From Helicobacter_F equorum (GTDB taxonomy: Bacteria > Campylobacterota > Campylobacteria > Campylobacterales > Helicobacteraceae): a stretch of DNA of 64,000 bases. Each line of letters opens with the position of its first letter. Position 1 is the stretch's first letter. Location: positions 248,001 to 312,000 of the forward strand of contig NZ_JBHRZM010000009.1 of assembly GCF_042649585.1 (NCBI RefSeq). Reading direction: 5' to 3'. Below the pieces are notes generated by a model. The model was not told the DNA's origin, ran no database searches, and worked only from the letters and a program-made list of their open reading frames with translations. Shown in pieces: positions 1 through 8,425 of the stretch. A program made the position numbers and the translations under genes.

Positions 1-696
1 CCCTTCCTTTCCTAAGATATTACTTTTGTGTAGTATGCAAGTATGTGTTTGAGAGAGTAGGGCACAAAATTGTTCTAGATTTTGTTTGATAAGATTTTCA
101 TCTTGTAACACGCCTTTTTTGTTGCGTTTGGCATCTTTGCCTACTTCAAATTGTGGCTTAAACAGCAAGAGTAGATATGGAGCTCTAAAGCGCAATATTG
201 AGGGTAAAATAAGGCGTAGCGAGATAAAGCTTACATCACAAGTGATGAGATCAAAATTTATAGTTGAGTGAAAATCGCGAATATCACAATTTTCAAAAAG
301 ACTTATGCGTGAATCTTGCCGTAGTGTAGGGTGGAGTTGTGCATTTCCGACATCAACGCACACGATATGTTTGGCACCAGATTCTAAGAGGACTTGCACA
401 AAGCCTCCTGTGCTAGAACCTATGTCTAGGATTGTGCTATGAGCAATTTGCAAGGGTGCATTCAATGTGGAGAGATATGTAAGAAAATCTTGGAGCTTGT
501 ATCCCGCACGGCTTACTAGATGAGCTTTGATTTCTAAATATATGGGATCAAGTGGCGTATCGCTAGGTTGGATTATCATTGAGGGTTTGGTAAGTAATGT
601 ATTTTTATAACAAACCTTGCGAGCTAAAATCGCCTCTTTTGCTTTTTGCCTACTTTGAAAATATCCCATTGTATGCAAGAGAGAATCTAAGCGCAT
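1..696 (-). CDS. tlyA: TlyA family rRNA methyltransferase / hemolysin A (partial, C-terminus beyond the left edge)
   Basis: The minus-strand frame is open from the ATG at 696 to the window edge, giving 232 codons without a stop. It starts MRLDSLLHTMGYFQSRQKA, an S4-like RNA-binding start, followed by a Rossmann methyltransferase part with the motif ILDIGSSTGGF and a later DLITCDVSFISL stretch. Both are typical of TlyA enzymes, which 2'-O-methylate ribosomal RNA and are often annotated as hemolysin A. The ATG shares one base with the stop of the lipoprotein gene upstream (TAATG), so the two are probably translationally coupled. The last residues lie outside the window. Confidence 0.88.
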   Translation of the reverse strand, partial: MRLDSLLHTMGYFQSRQKAKEAILARKVCYKNTLLTKPSMIIQPSDTPLDPIYLEIKAHLVSRAGYKLQDFLTYLSTLNAPLQIAHSTILDIGSSTGGFVQVLLESGAKHIVCVDVGNAQLHPTLRQDSRISLFENCDIRDFHSTINFDLITCDVSFISLRLILPSILRFRAPYLLLLFKPQFEVGKDAKRNKKGVLQDENLIKQNLEQFCALLSQTHTCILHKSNILGKEG

Positions 697-1223
697 TAGT
701 GAAGCTTGCTTTTTAACACAGGATAGCCAAAGTCAAAAGTCATGCTTCCTACATCTTTGATTGTTGCTTGGAGTTTCATTGTTTCTCTGTGTTTTTTACT
801 TATGCTATCAAATTCCACGACAAATATTGTATTATATGGGTTTTTGGGACGCAAAATATCGGTGTATTGATGAGGATTTAGGCGCGTTACGAAAAGAGAT
901 TCCATGTGAATATCATGTGAAAGAAGTGCAAAAGAGAGTTTGCTTTGGATTTTGGGATCGGGCTTTTTTTCATACAATTCTATGAGAAATACTTCACGTG
1001 GGTTGCTGATATGATCTACATCATTTAGATATGTTGCAACAGCAACAAAGGGCGTATATTTGCCCTCTATAATCTCAGCCTTGCGTGATGCTTGGACTTT
1101 GCGTTCCAAGCGTTTTTCTTGCGTGATATCGGTATTTTTTGCAGAAGGTATGAGAGAATATGTGCTCACATCGCTACATCCACTACAAATGAGAATACAT
1201 AAAACACAAGCAAGGCTACGCAT
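696..1223 (-). CDS. putative lipoprotein of unknown function
   Basis: A 175-residue protein with a short hydrophobic N-terminus ending in a lipobox (LICSGC, Cys at about residue 16), so it is predicted to be lipidated and anchored in an envelope membrane. The rest is charged and predicted soluble, and I recognise no catalytic motif. It lies between dnaJ and tlyA with one-base TAATG overlaps at both ends, indicating a three-gene transcription unit. No function can be assigned from sequence alone. Confidence 0.8.
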   Translation of the reverse strand: MRSLACVLCILICSGCSDVSTYSLIPSAKNTDITQEKRLERKVQASRKAEIIEGKYTPFVAVATYLNDVDHISNPREVFLIELYEKKPDPKIQSKLSFALLSHDIHMESLFVTRLNPHQYTDILRPKNPYNTIFVVEFDSISKKHRETMKLQATIKDVGSMTFDFGYPVLKSKLH

Positions 1224-2323
1224 TAACTCTTAAACCATGATTTGATTTTGGCAAAGCATTGATCTAGGGCGTTAAGATGTGGAGCGCTCTCATTTCCAAA
1301 GCTCTCATGTAATTTTTGAAGTAATTCTTTTTGCTCAGCAGTAAGTTTTTTGGGATAGATAATGGTAATTTGTGCTACAAATTTTCCATATGCGGAGGTA
1401 TTGAGGATTTTTACTCCTTGATTTTCAAATACAAATTGTGCACCATCTTTGGCATTACTTGGAAGGTTTAGCTCTAGCTCGCCACGTAGGGAAGGGATTT
1501 TGATACTTTGACCTAACAGCACGGAAGTAAAAAATACTGGAACTTCTATATAGATATTTTCGCCATCACGGATAAAGTTTTCATCATCATCAGCGTGAAT
1601 CTGCAAGAATAAATCACCCCTTTTGCCATTTTTATCAGCATGTCCTCTACCTTGTAAGCGGATTCTATTGCCACTATCTACGCCCTCTGGGATTGTAACT
1701 TCAAAGCTTTCTTCTTTGTTTTCGTAACCTTTGCCCTTACATGCTGGGCAATTCTCAACCTTTTTCTCCCCTGTGCCACCGCATGCGCTACAAGTTTGTG
1801 CAAAGGTTACAAAACCCTGTCGTATGTAGGTTTTTCCCTCACCTCTACACGCACTACAAGTTTGGAGTTTGCCACCTTTTGCACCTGTGCCATTACATTT
1901 TTGACACGAGACTTTGTAAATATTTTTGATTGTTTTTGTGCAACCAAACACTGCCTCTTTGAAGCTTAGACGGAGCTCTTGGAGTGCGTGTAGATCCTCA
2001 CCTCTTTTTGTCCGTGTGCTTCCCCCGCCAAAAAAGCTCTCAAAAATACTTCCAAAGCCCTCGAAAATATCACCAAAACCTTGTGCGCCACCGCTACCAT
2101 TTAAGCCTTCTTTGCCGTATCGATCATAGATTGCGCGTTTGTTTTCATCACTAAGCACTTCATAGGCTTCGTTGATAAGCTTAAATCTCTCTTCTGCATC
2201 TTTGTCATCGGGGTTTCTATCAGGGTGGTATTTGAGTGCGAGTTTGCGGTAGGACTTTTTGATGCTTTCTTTATCACTTGTGCGTGTAACTTCTAGCACT
2301 TCATAGTAATCTAGGCTTTCCAT
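1223..2323 (-). CDS. dnaJ: chaperone protein DnaJ
   Basis: Hsp40 co-chaperone that delivers substrates to DnaK and stimulates its ATPase. The J domain (residues about 5-70) carries the HPD motif at residues 33-35, followed by a Gly/Phe-rich linker, a zinc-finger region with four CxxCxGxG-type repeats (about residues 140-205) and the C-terminal substrate-binding domains. The frame is open upstream to 2449, but the start at 2323 (MESLDYYEVL) is chosen because AAGGAG lies about 10 bases before it and it matches the family's N-terminus, giving 366 residues. It is divergent from recR. Confidence 0.95.
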   Translation of the reverse strand: MESLDYYEVLEVTRTSDKESIKKSYRKLALKYHPDRNPDDKDAEERFKLINEAYEVLSDENKRAIYDRYGKEGLNGSGGAQGFGDIFEGFGSIFESFFGGGSTRTKRGEDLHALQELRLSFKEAVFGCTKTIKNIYKVSCQKCNGTGAKGGKLQTCSACRGEGKTYIRQGFVTFAQTCSACGGTGEKKVENCPACKGKGYENKEESFEVTIPEGVDSGNRIRLQGRGHADKNGKRGDLFLQIHADDDENFIRDGENIYIEVPVFFTSVLLGQSIKIPSLRGELELNLPSNAKDGAQFVFENQGVKILNTSAYGKFVAQITIIYPKKLTAEQKELLQKLHESFGNESAPHLNALDQCFAKIKSWFKS

Positions 2324-2397
2324 TGGTATAATACTCCTTGAGAATAAAACTAAAAATTGTAGCAAAAGAAAACTAAAAAAAATATGTGGGAGGGAAA

Positions 2398-2988
2398 ATG
2401 AATACCTACAAAATGGGGTTGCAGTCTTTTTTTGCACTTGTGGAAGCATTAGAGCAAATCCCAGCTATTGGCAAAAAAAGCGCACAAAAAATCGCACTCA
2501 CTTTAAGCATAGAGGATAAATTTTTGGGATTAAAAGTTGCTCATATGCTTGAAGAAGCCACACGCAATGTGCGTATTTGTGAGAAATGTCTAGGATTAAG
2601 CGAATCTGAAGTCTGTGAGATTTGTTTGGATTCTGCACGGGAAAATGGGGAATTGTGTATCGTAGCGCACCCAAAGGATATTTTTACGATAGAAGCTATT
2701 GGGGAATTTAGGGGTCGGTATTTTGTGCTAGATTCAAAGGCACACATGCAAGATATTGATTTTGCACTCTTGGCTAGGCGTATAGAATCTGAAAATATTG
2801 TTGAGGTAATTTTTGCGCTTTCGCCCACACTTGCAAATGAAGCGATTATGCTTTTTGTCGAAGATGCATTGCAAAATACTAATCTGAGATTCACGAAAAT
2901 CGCACAGGGTGTGCCAACAGGCATTGGTTTAGATTCTATTGATCAGCTTTCTTTGTCTCGAGCCTTGAGCGCTCGAGTAAAAATTTAG
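2398..2988 (+). CDS. recR: recombination mediator protein RecR
   Basis: RecR acts with RecO/RecF-type partners to load RecA in gap repair. The 196-residue product has the N-terminal helix-hairpin-helix (ALEQIPAIGKKSAQKIA), a four-cysteine zinc motif (CEKC and CEIC, about residues 60-75) and a Toprim domain. The start at 2398 is preferred over the in-frame 2386 because GGGAGG sits just before it. The short dnaJ-recR gap must hold both divergent promoters. Confidence 0.95.
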   Translation: MNTYKMGLQSFFALVEALEQIPAIGKKSAQKIALTLSIEDKFLGLKVAHMLEEATRNVRICEKCLGLSESEVCEICLDSARENGELCIVAHPKDIFTIEAIGEFRGRYFVLDSKAHMQDIDFALLARRIESENIVEVIFALSPTLANEAIMLFVEDALQNTNLRFTKIAQGVPTGIGLDSIDQLSLSRALSARVKI

Positions 2989-3021
2989 CAAATTTAAGGC
3001 TTATATAAGTCCTAATTTAGG

Positions 3022-3027
3022 TAGAAT
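3022..3027 (+). promoter_or_regulatory. candidate -10 box for the cytochrome c gene
   Basis: TAGAAT lies 33 bases before the cytochrome c start codon, in the only gap between recR and that gene. No clear -35 is visible, as is common for Campylobacterota sigma-70 promoters. This is inferred from sequence alone. Confidence 0.35.
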
Positions 3028-3060
3028 TCTAAGGTTATTTCATCAAAAAGGGAGACGAAA

Positions 3061-3360
3061 ATGAAAAAGTTAGTATTGCTTATTGCAGCAGGTTGTGTAA
3101 GTATGGCATTGGCGACTGAAGCACCAGCTATTTTCAAAAAATGTGTAAGTTGCCATGGAGCTGATGGTAAGAAAACAAGCTTTGGCAATGATGCTATTGC
3201 TGGATTGGATAAAGCTAGAATCATCGAGGATTTGAAAGGTTACAGAGCTAAGACACTTAATCGTCATGGTAAAGCAAACCTTATGAATCCAAATGCAGCT
3301 AATCTTACAGATGATCAAATCGAAGAGCTTGCAACTTATATTTCTAGTTTGCCAAAATAA
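3061..3360 (+). CDS. periplasmic monoheme cytochrome c (c-553 type)
   Basis: A 99-residue protein with a cleavable signal peptide (MKKLVLLIAAG...ALA) and a single heme c motif CVSCH at about residues 29-33. A distal methionine (NLMNP) is the likely sixth heme ligand. Small cytochromes of this kind carry electrons from the bc1 complex to the cbb3 oxidase in Helicobacter. GGGAG precedes the ATG. It is probably its own transcription unit. Confidence 0.9.
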   Translation: MKKLVLLIAAGCVSMALATEAPAIFKKCVSCHGADGKKTSFGNDAIAGLDKARIIEDLKGYRAKTLNRHGKANLMNPNAANLTDDQIEELATYISSLPK

Positions 3361-3407
3361 TTCTTTGAGCCGGGGGATTTCCTCTGCTCTGTGCATAGAT
3401 TTCTTAC

Positions 3408-4448
3408 ATGTCAGAAATTCTTTTAGATTCTCAAGCTTTTTTTCATAATCTTACATATATTTCAGAATATCTTCATACGCATTCTACATCCACAAAATTA
3501 GCCCTGGTTCTTAAAGACAATGCCTATGGACATGGGTTGAGAGAGATTGCGAGCCTAGCTAGAGAATTTGGTGTGCAAGATGTTTTTGTGAAGACATATG
3601 ATGAGGCACAGATCGTGCGAGAGTTTTTTGGCTCTATTACGATTTTATATGGTGAACCAAAGGAGGTGTTAGCGCCTAATATGGCGATTGCAATCAATAA
3701 TAAAGAGATCTTGCATTCGTTGGCATACGGAAGCAAGGTTGAATTAAAAGTCAATACTGGAATGAATCGTAACGGAATCGATCCTAGCACATTAGAGGAA
3801 TACATCACATTAATCACTCAAAATGGCTTACAACTTTTTGGCGTATTCACGCATAATGGGTATGGTGATGATTTAGATGATGACTTTGAGATAGGGTGTG
3901 AAAATTTTGAAAATATTAAAACCGCAGTGTTGCACATTTGTAAGAAGCTTGGCATAGAGAAACCACGCTTTCATGGGCTTAATTCTTCTGGCACCTTGCG
4001 ATCAAATACTATCACAGATGATTTAGTGCGTGTGGGGATTGGCGCATATGGATATCTTCAATCAGAGGCCACACCCCAAGTTGCTTGTGCGCTTAAACCT
4101 GTAGCATCCTTATGGGCAGATAGAATCTCATCTAAAATGTTGCCAAAAGGTGCAAAAATAGGCTATGGTGGTAAAAGTGTGCTACAAAAAGAGAGTATAG
4201 TAAGTACATATGATGTTGGATATGGTGATGGATTTCCTCGCGTAAATGAACACACAGATCTGTATACCGCCTGTGGGAAGAGGATCTTGGCGCGCACTTC
4301 CATGGATTGTTTTTCGTGTGTGAGTGATGCACCTAGAATCTGTGTTTTTGATAATGTAATGCCCATAGCAAAGGCATTTAATACGATTAGCTATGAAGTG
4401 CTTACACATCTCTCGCCATTTATTAAACGCACAATAGTGAGGAAATAA
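3408..4448 (+). CDS. alr: alanine racemase
   Basis: PLP enzyme converting L-alanine to D-alanine for peptidoglycan. The 346-residue protein has the PLP lysine in VLKDNAYGHG (Lys36) and the C-terminal IGYGG region holding the second catalytic residue. No good Shine-Dalgarno precedes the ATG. The stop overlaps the serB start by one base (TAATG), so the two genes are coupled. Confidence 0.93.
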   Translation: MSEILLDSQAFFHNLTYISEYLHTHSTSTKLALVLKDNAYGHGLREIASLAREFGVQDVFVKTYDEAQIVREFFGSITILYGEPKEVLAPNMAIAINNKEILHSLAYGSKVELKVNTGMNRNGIDPSTLEEYITLITQNGLQLFGVFTHNGYGDDLDDDFEIGCENFENIKTAVLHICKKLGIEKPRFHGLNSSGTLRSNTITDDLVRVGIGAYGYLQSEATPQVACALKPVASLWADRISSKMLPKGAKIGYGGKSVLQKESIVSTYDVGYGDGFPRVNEHTDLYTACGKRILARTSMDCFSCVSDAPRICVFDNVMPIAKAFNTISYEVLTHLSPFIKRTIVRK

Positions 4449-5086
4449 TGAAATTAGCGGTTTTTGATTTTGATTCAACTTTGATGGATGGTGAAACGAT
4501 AGATTTTTTGGCAAGAGAATGTGGCGTGGAAGCACAAGTTGCAGCTATCACGCATAGAGCTATGAATGGAGAATTAGATTTTTATGAAAGTCTTAAAAAT
4601 CGTGTGCGTTTGCTTGCTGGATTGGCTGAATCTAGGGCGCGAGAAATTTGTGAGAATTTGCCACTTATGTTAGGTGCACAAGAGATTATACAATTTTTGC
4701 AAAGCCATGGTTATAAAGTGGTGTGTTTTAGTGGCGGTTTTAGTTTTGCCACAAGACATTTTGTAAGAATTTTGGGACTTGATGGCGAGTTTAGTAATAT
4801 CTTGCATACAAAGGCTGGTGTTTTAAGTGGTGAAGTTGGTGGCGAGATGATGTTTGGAGATTCTAAGGGCGTTATGTTGGCAAGGTTACAGCATTTGCTT
4901 GGCGTGAGTGTGCAAGATACGCTTTGTGTGGGTGATGGAGCAAATGATATAAGTATGTTTGCCTATGCGGATACGCGTGTGGCATTTTGTGCTAAGGAAG
5001 TATTACAACAAGCAGCAAATATCGTTATCGAGCAAAAGGATTTGCGTGCTATCATTCCTCTCTTAGAACAAGCATATAAGGTGTAG
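4448..5086 (+). CDS. serB: phosphoserine phosphatase
   Basis: HAD-superfamily phosphatase for the last step of serine synthesis. Motif I is FDFDSTL with the nucleophile Asp7 and acid/base Asp9, the VVCFSGGF region supplies motif II, and GDGANDISM supplies motif IV. At 212 residues it is about the size of the core SerB without an ACT domain. Its stop codon forms part of the hairpin at 5084-5111. Confidence 0.92.
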   Translation: MKLAVFDFDSTLMDGETIDFLARECGVEAQVAAITHRAMNGELDFYESLKNRVRLLAGLAESRAREICENLPLMLGAQEIIQFLQSHGYKVVCFSGGFSFATRHFVRILGLDGEFSNILHTKAGVLSGEVGGEMMFGDSKGVMLARLQHLLGVSVQDTLCVGDGANDISMFAYADTRVAFCAKEVLQQAANIVIEQKDLRAIIPLLEQAYKV

Positions 5087-5111
5087 ATTCTAATTTTAGT
5101 TATAGAATCTA
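5084..5111 (+). terminator. hairpin at the serB 3' end built from TAGATTCTA / TAGAATCTA
   Basis: TAGATTCTA (5084-5092) and its exact reverse complement TAGAATCTA (5103-5111) flank a 10-base AT-rich loop, and the left arm includes the serB stop codon. The stem is AT-rich and lacks a following T-run, so termination is uncertain. It may instead stabilise the mRNA 3' end. It consists of two inverted copies of the recurrent heptamer described in the findings. Confidence 0.35.
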
Positions 5112-5145
5112 TGATGCATATGCCAAAACCCTAAGGATTGCAAAA

Positions 5146-5913
5146 ATGGAGATTGTCCCATATTTGACAAACGATACACATGTAATTACATTTTTGCTTC
5201 TACTCTTGCGTTTTAGCGGTGTGTTTGCGTTTTTCCCTTTTTTTGATAATCAAATGATTTCTCCAAGTATTCGTGGGGCGATGATATTTTTTATGGCTGT
5301 CTTGTTTTATCCTCTTGCACATTATGAGTTGGGGCAGATTTCTGTTATTGTATTAATAGTCGCAGGACTTTTTGAGTTGATGTTGGGATTTTTGGCTGGG
5401 ATTATGTTACAAATTGTGTTTGCAATGATTAGCTTTAGTGGAGAGCTTATGAGCTTTTCTATGGGGCTTACTATGGCAAGCGCTTATGATCCTATCAGTG
5501 GTTCACAGCGTCCTATTGTAGGGCAACTACTAAGTGTTTTGGCTCTACTTATTGCATTAAATCTTGATTTTCATCATGTAATTTTGCAACTTGTTGCTCA
5601 TAGTTTAGATTCTGTGCCTCTTGGGAGCTTTATTTTTGGCGATAATAGTGTAGGTTATTATGTGAAGGCATTGAGTAATTTTTTTGTAGTTGGTTTTTCT
5701 ATGGCATTTCCAATTTTAGCCATTATTTTGTTTTCAGATATTATTTTTGGAATGATTATGAAAACCCATCCACAATTTAATCTTTTAGCAGTCGGCTTTC
5801 CGATTAAAATTGCTATCGCATTTGTTGTGCTTATTGTCGTGTTGCCTTCTATATATGTGCATTTTAAGCGCGAGATTGAAGAAGCATTGTTTGCCATAGG
5901 AAAGATGTTTTAA
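5146..5913 (+). CDS. fliR: flagellar biosynthesis protein FliR
   Basis: Inner membrane component of the flagellar type III export gate, working with FliP and FliQ. The 255-residue protein has about six hydrophobic segments and the family signature GVFAFFPFFDNQMISPSIRG near residues 25-44. AAGGA lies 8 bases before the ATG. It is isolated from other flagellar genes here; the window's other flagellar genes (fliF/G/H) are 53 kb away. Confidence 0.93.
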   Translation: MEIVPYLTNDTHVITFLLLLLRFSGVFAFFPFFDNQMISPSIRGAMIFFMAVLFYPLAHYELGQISVIVLIVAGLFELMLGFLAGIMLQIVFAMISFSGELMSFSMGLTMASAYDPISGSQRPIVGQLLSVLALLIALNLDFHHVILQLVAHSLDSVPLGSFIFGDNSVGYYVKALSNFFVVGFSMAFPILAIILFSDIIFGMIMKTHPQFNLLAVGFPIKIAIAFVVLIVVLPSIYVHFKREIEEALFAIGKMF

Positions 5914-5971
5914 TAAAAACTTTAGAGGTATCTTAGGGTAAAACTTTAAGAGATTCTTAGTATTTTTATAG

Positions 5972-5977
5972 TACAAT
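5972..5977 (+). promoter_or_regulatory. candidate -10 box for rpoZ-spoT
   Basis: TACAAT (with an overlapping TATAGT just upstream) lies 32 bases before the rpoZ start, preceded by AT-rich sequence. No clear -35 is visible. Confidence 0.35.
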
Positions 5978-6008
5978 CCCACCTTCATTTTTACACAAGG
6001 AATCATCA

Positions 6009-6233
6009 ATGAGAACCGAAGAAATTGCTGCTAAGGCATTAGAGAAACTTGATAATGATCGTTATGTTCTTTCAAATTTGCTTTTTGCGCGTATCAAGGA
6101 GCTTGGAGCAGGGGCTACACCGCTTGTAGATATGAAAGTTTCTAAACATAAACTTGCTGATATTGCAATGCGTGAGATAGCTGAAGGCAAGGTTGTGTTT
6201 GAGAGTATCGAGCAGGTTCCTACAAATAGATAA
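6009..6233 (+). CDS. rpoZ: DNA-directed RNA polymerase omega subunit
   Basis: A 74-residue protein with the omega signatures NDRYVLSNLLFARIKELGAG and HKLADIAMREIAEGKV. It promotes assembly of the beta' subunit into RNA polymerase. AAGGAATC precedes the ATG. spoT follows after 20 bases, the usual Helicobacter arrangement that links omega with the ppGpp enzyme. Confidence 0.94.
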   Translation: MRTEEIAAKALEKLDNDRYVLSNLLFARIKELGAGATPLVDMKVSKHKLADIAMREIAEGKVVFESIEQVPTNR

Positions 6234-6253
6234 CTTTTTATAAGGCAGATATT

Positions 6254-8401
6254 GTGAGTTTTTTTTCTCGTATAGGAGAGATTGATACCATAGAATCTGC
6301 CACGCAAACACTACAAGAATTTACAAATATTACTCCAACGATTCAAAAAGCTATTGGCTGTGCCACACATTACCATCAAGGACAATTTAGAAAAAGTGGC
6401 ATTCCTTATATTATTCATCCTATGTGTGTGGCGTGCATTGTGGCATTTTATGGTGGTGATGAGACAATGGTATGCGCTGCGTTATTGCATGACGCAGTCG
6501 AAGATACACAATGTAGCCTTGAATTCGTGCAGGCAGAATTTGGCTGGGATGTGGCGCATTTAGTCGATGCTTTGACAAAAATTGTGGAGATTCGCAAAGA
6601 GGAATTTGGTGGAAGCTATGATAAAAAACTTGTTGCTTCCGCACTTTCTTTCCGTAAAATGCTCTTAATTTCTATCCAAGATATACGCGCGTTTGTCATA
6701 AAAATTTGCGATAGAATGCACAATATGCTAACCCTTGATGCTTTGCCTCATGACAAACAAGTGCGTATCGCTGAAGAGACGCTTGTCGTGTATGCACCTA
6801 TTGCACATAGACTTGGGATTTCTTCACTCAAATCAGAACTTGAGGATCGCTGTTTTTATTATCTTTTTCCTAAAGAATATGAGCAGATTGACACATATAT
6901 TAAAACACACTATCAATCTATTAGTCTTAAGCTTAACTCATTTACAGATTCTGTGCGCACACTTTTGCAACGCAATGGTTTTGGCGATGGTGATTTTGAG
7001 ATAGAATATCGTATCAAGCGATATTATTCAATTTATCTCAAAATGCAACGCAAAGGTGTGGCTATCGATGAAATTTTGGATTTATTGGCGGTGCGTATTC
7101 TTGTAAAGACTCCATTGGAATGCTATAAGGCGTTGGGGATTTTACACCTTAGTCTAAAGCCTGTTGTCTCCAGACTTAAGGATTATATTGCAATCCCAAA
7201 AGAAAATGGCTATCAAACAATTCATACGACTATTTTTGATAAATCTAGTATTTTTGAGGTGCAAATTCGCACTTTTGATATGCATAAAACGGCGCAATAT
7301 GGTATCGCTGCGCATTGGAAATATAAAAGTGGTGGGCGCGAACCTAGCTTAAGTTGGGTGCAAAATCTCCAGCATCAAGAGAGTTCTATCGAGGAGTTTT
7401 ATGAGCTTGTCAAGAATGATTTGTATCGTGAAGATCTTGTGGTATTTTCACCTGCGGGGGATACCTATAGTCTGCCTGTTGGTGCATTGGTGTTGGATTT
7501 TGCGTATGCTATTCATACAGATGTCGGTAATCGCGCTGTAGGCGCATATGTCAATCACCAAAAAGTTTCGCTTTTGCAACCCCTTAAAAATAGCGATATT
7601 GTGCGTATCATAGTCGCAAATGATGATGAGGTGATAAAACCGCGTTGTAGCTGGATAGATGCGCTTAAAACATCAAAAGCAAAAAGTCAGCTCAAGCTTC
7701 AATGCCACGCGCGTCTTAAAGAGGTCGATAAGAGGGCGGCGATAAATATTTTGGCAACAATGTTTGAGCGCACCCCAAAGGCTATTGAGGAATTCTTGCA
7801 TCAACAGAATCTAGATTCTGAAGTATATAAGGTTATGCGCGATAGAGGCTTTTTTAAAAATATCAAAAATCACGCTAGAGATTTTTATCAAAAACGCAGG
7901 GTATTTTTTGGTCTTTTTAAAAGCAACCGCTTCAAAGTGCGCCAAATCAAGCTTGATAACATTGTGGCATTTAGCAATTTTGCCATTAGTGAGGCGATTT
8001 TTGATTATTGTTGTCATCCAAAATATGGTGATGGAATCTTGGCGATTAAAAATGGCACGAAGCTTTATATTCATCACAAACTTTGTAGTCGTATAGAATC
8101 TGATATGGCAGATGGTGTAGATATGGTGTTTGTGCAATGGCTAGAAAGTCAAAAGTACAATTACAAAATTCTTGTAGCACTTGAGGATAAAAAAGGCGCT
8201 ATTGCAAGATTTTTGACAACTTTAGCAAAATATCAATGTCGCGTAATTCGAGTGAATTACGATAGAATGAATAATGAATTTGCAAGTTTGTGTGAGGTGT
8301 ATATACAAAGTATCGATAATGACATCAAGCCACTCAAAAATGCTATAGAGCAGCAACATAAAATTATCGAGTTTAGTGCGCTAAAAGATGCATATTCATG
8401 A
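6254..8401 (+). CDS. spoT: bifunctional (p)ppGpp synthetase/hydrolase SpoT (RSH protein)
   Basis: Makes and degrades the stringent-response alarmone. The 715-residue protein has an intact HD hydrolase domain (HDAVED at residues 79-84), a synthetase domain with RIKRYYSIYLKM and the RLKDYIAIPKENGYQTIHTT stretch, a TGS domain (VVFSPAGDTYSLPVGALVLD) and a C-terminal ACT-like region. The start is GTG at 6254, and the first codons contain a run of eight T (6259-6266). Campylobacterota usually have only one RSH enzyme, so this is probably the sole long RSH. Confidence 0.95.
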   Translation: MSFFSRIGEIDTIESATQTLQEFTNITPTIQKAIGCATHYHQGQFRKSGIPYIIHPMCVACIVAFYGGDETMVCAALLHDAVEDTQCSLEFVQAEFGWDVAHLVDALTKIVEIRKEEFGGSYDKKLVASALSFRKMLLISIQDIRAFVIKICDRMHNMLTLDALPHDKQVRIAEETLVVYAPIAHRLGISSLKSELEDRCFYYLFPKEYEQIDTYIKTHYQSISLKLNSFTDSVRTLLQRNGFGDGDFEIEYRIKRYYSIYLKMQRKGVAIDEILDLLAVRILVKTPLECYKALGILHLSLKPVVSRLKDYIAIPKENGYQTIHTTIFDKSSIFEVQIRTFDMHKTAQYGIAAHWKYKSGGREPSLSWVQNLQHQESSIEEFYELVKNDLYREDLVVFSPAGDTYSLPVGALVLDFAYAIHTDVGNRAVGAYVNHQKVSLLQPLKNSDIVRIIVANDDEVIKPRCSWIDALKTSKAKSQLKLQCHARLKEVDKRAAINILATMFERTPKAIEEFLHQQNLDSEVYKVMRDRGFFKNIKNHARDFYQKRRVFFGLFKSNRFKVRQIKLDNIVAFSNFAISEAIFDYCCHPKYGDGILAIKNGTKLYIHHKLCSRIESDMADGVDMVFVQWLESQKYNYKILVALEDKKGAIARFLTTLAKYQCRVIRVNYDRMNNEFASLCEVYIQSIDNDIKPLKNAIEQQHKIIEFSALKDAYS

Positions 8402-8425
8402 GATTAATATTTAGGAGATAGAGGC

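Noticed and set aside
3361..3407. GC-richer stretch after the cytochrome c gene as a terminator
   Set aside because: The GCCGGGGG segment has no convincing complementary arm or T-run.
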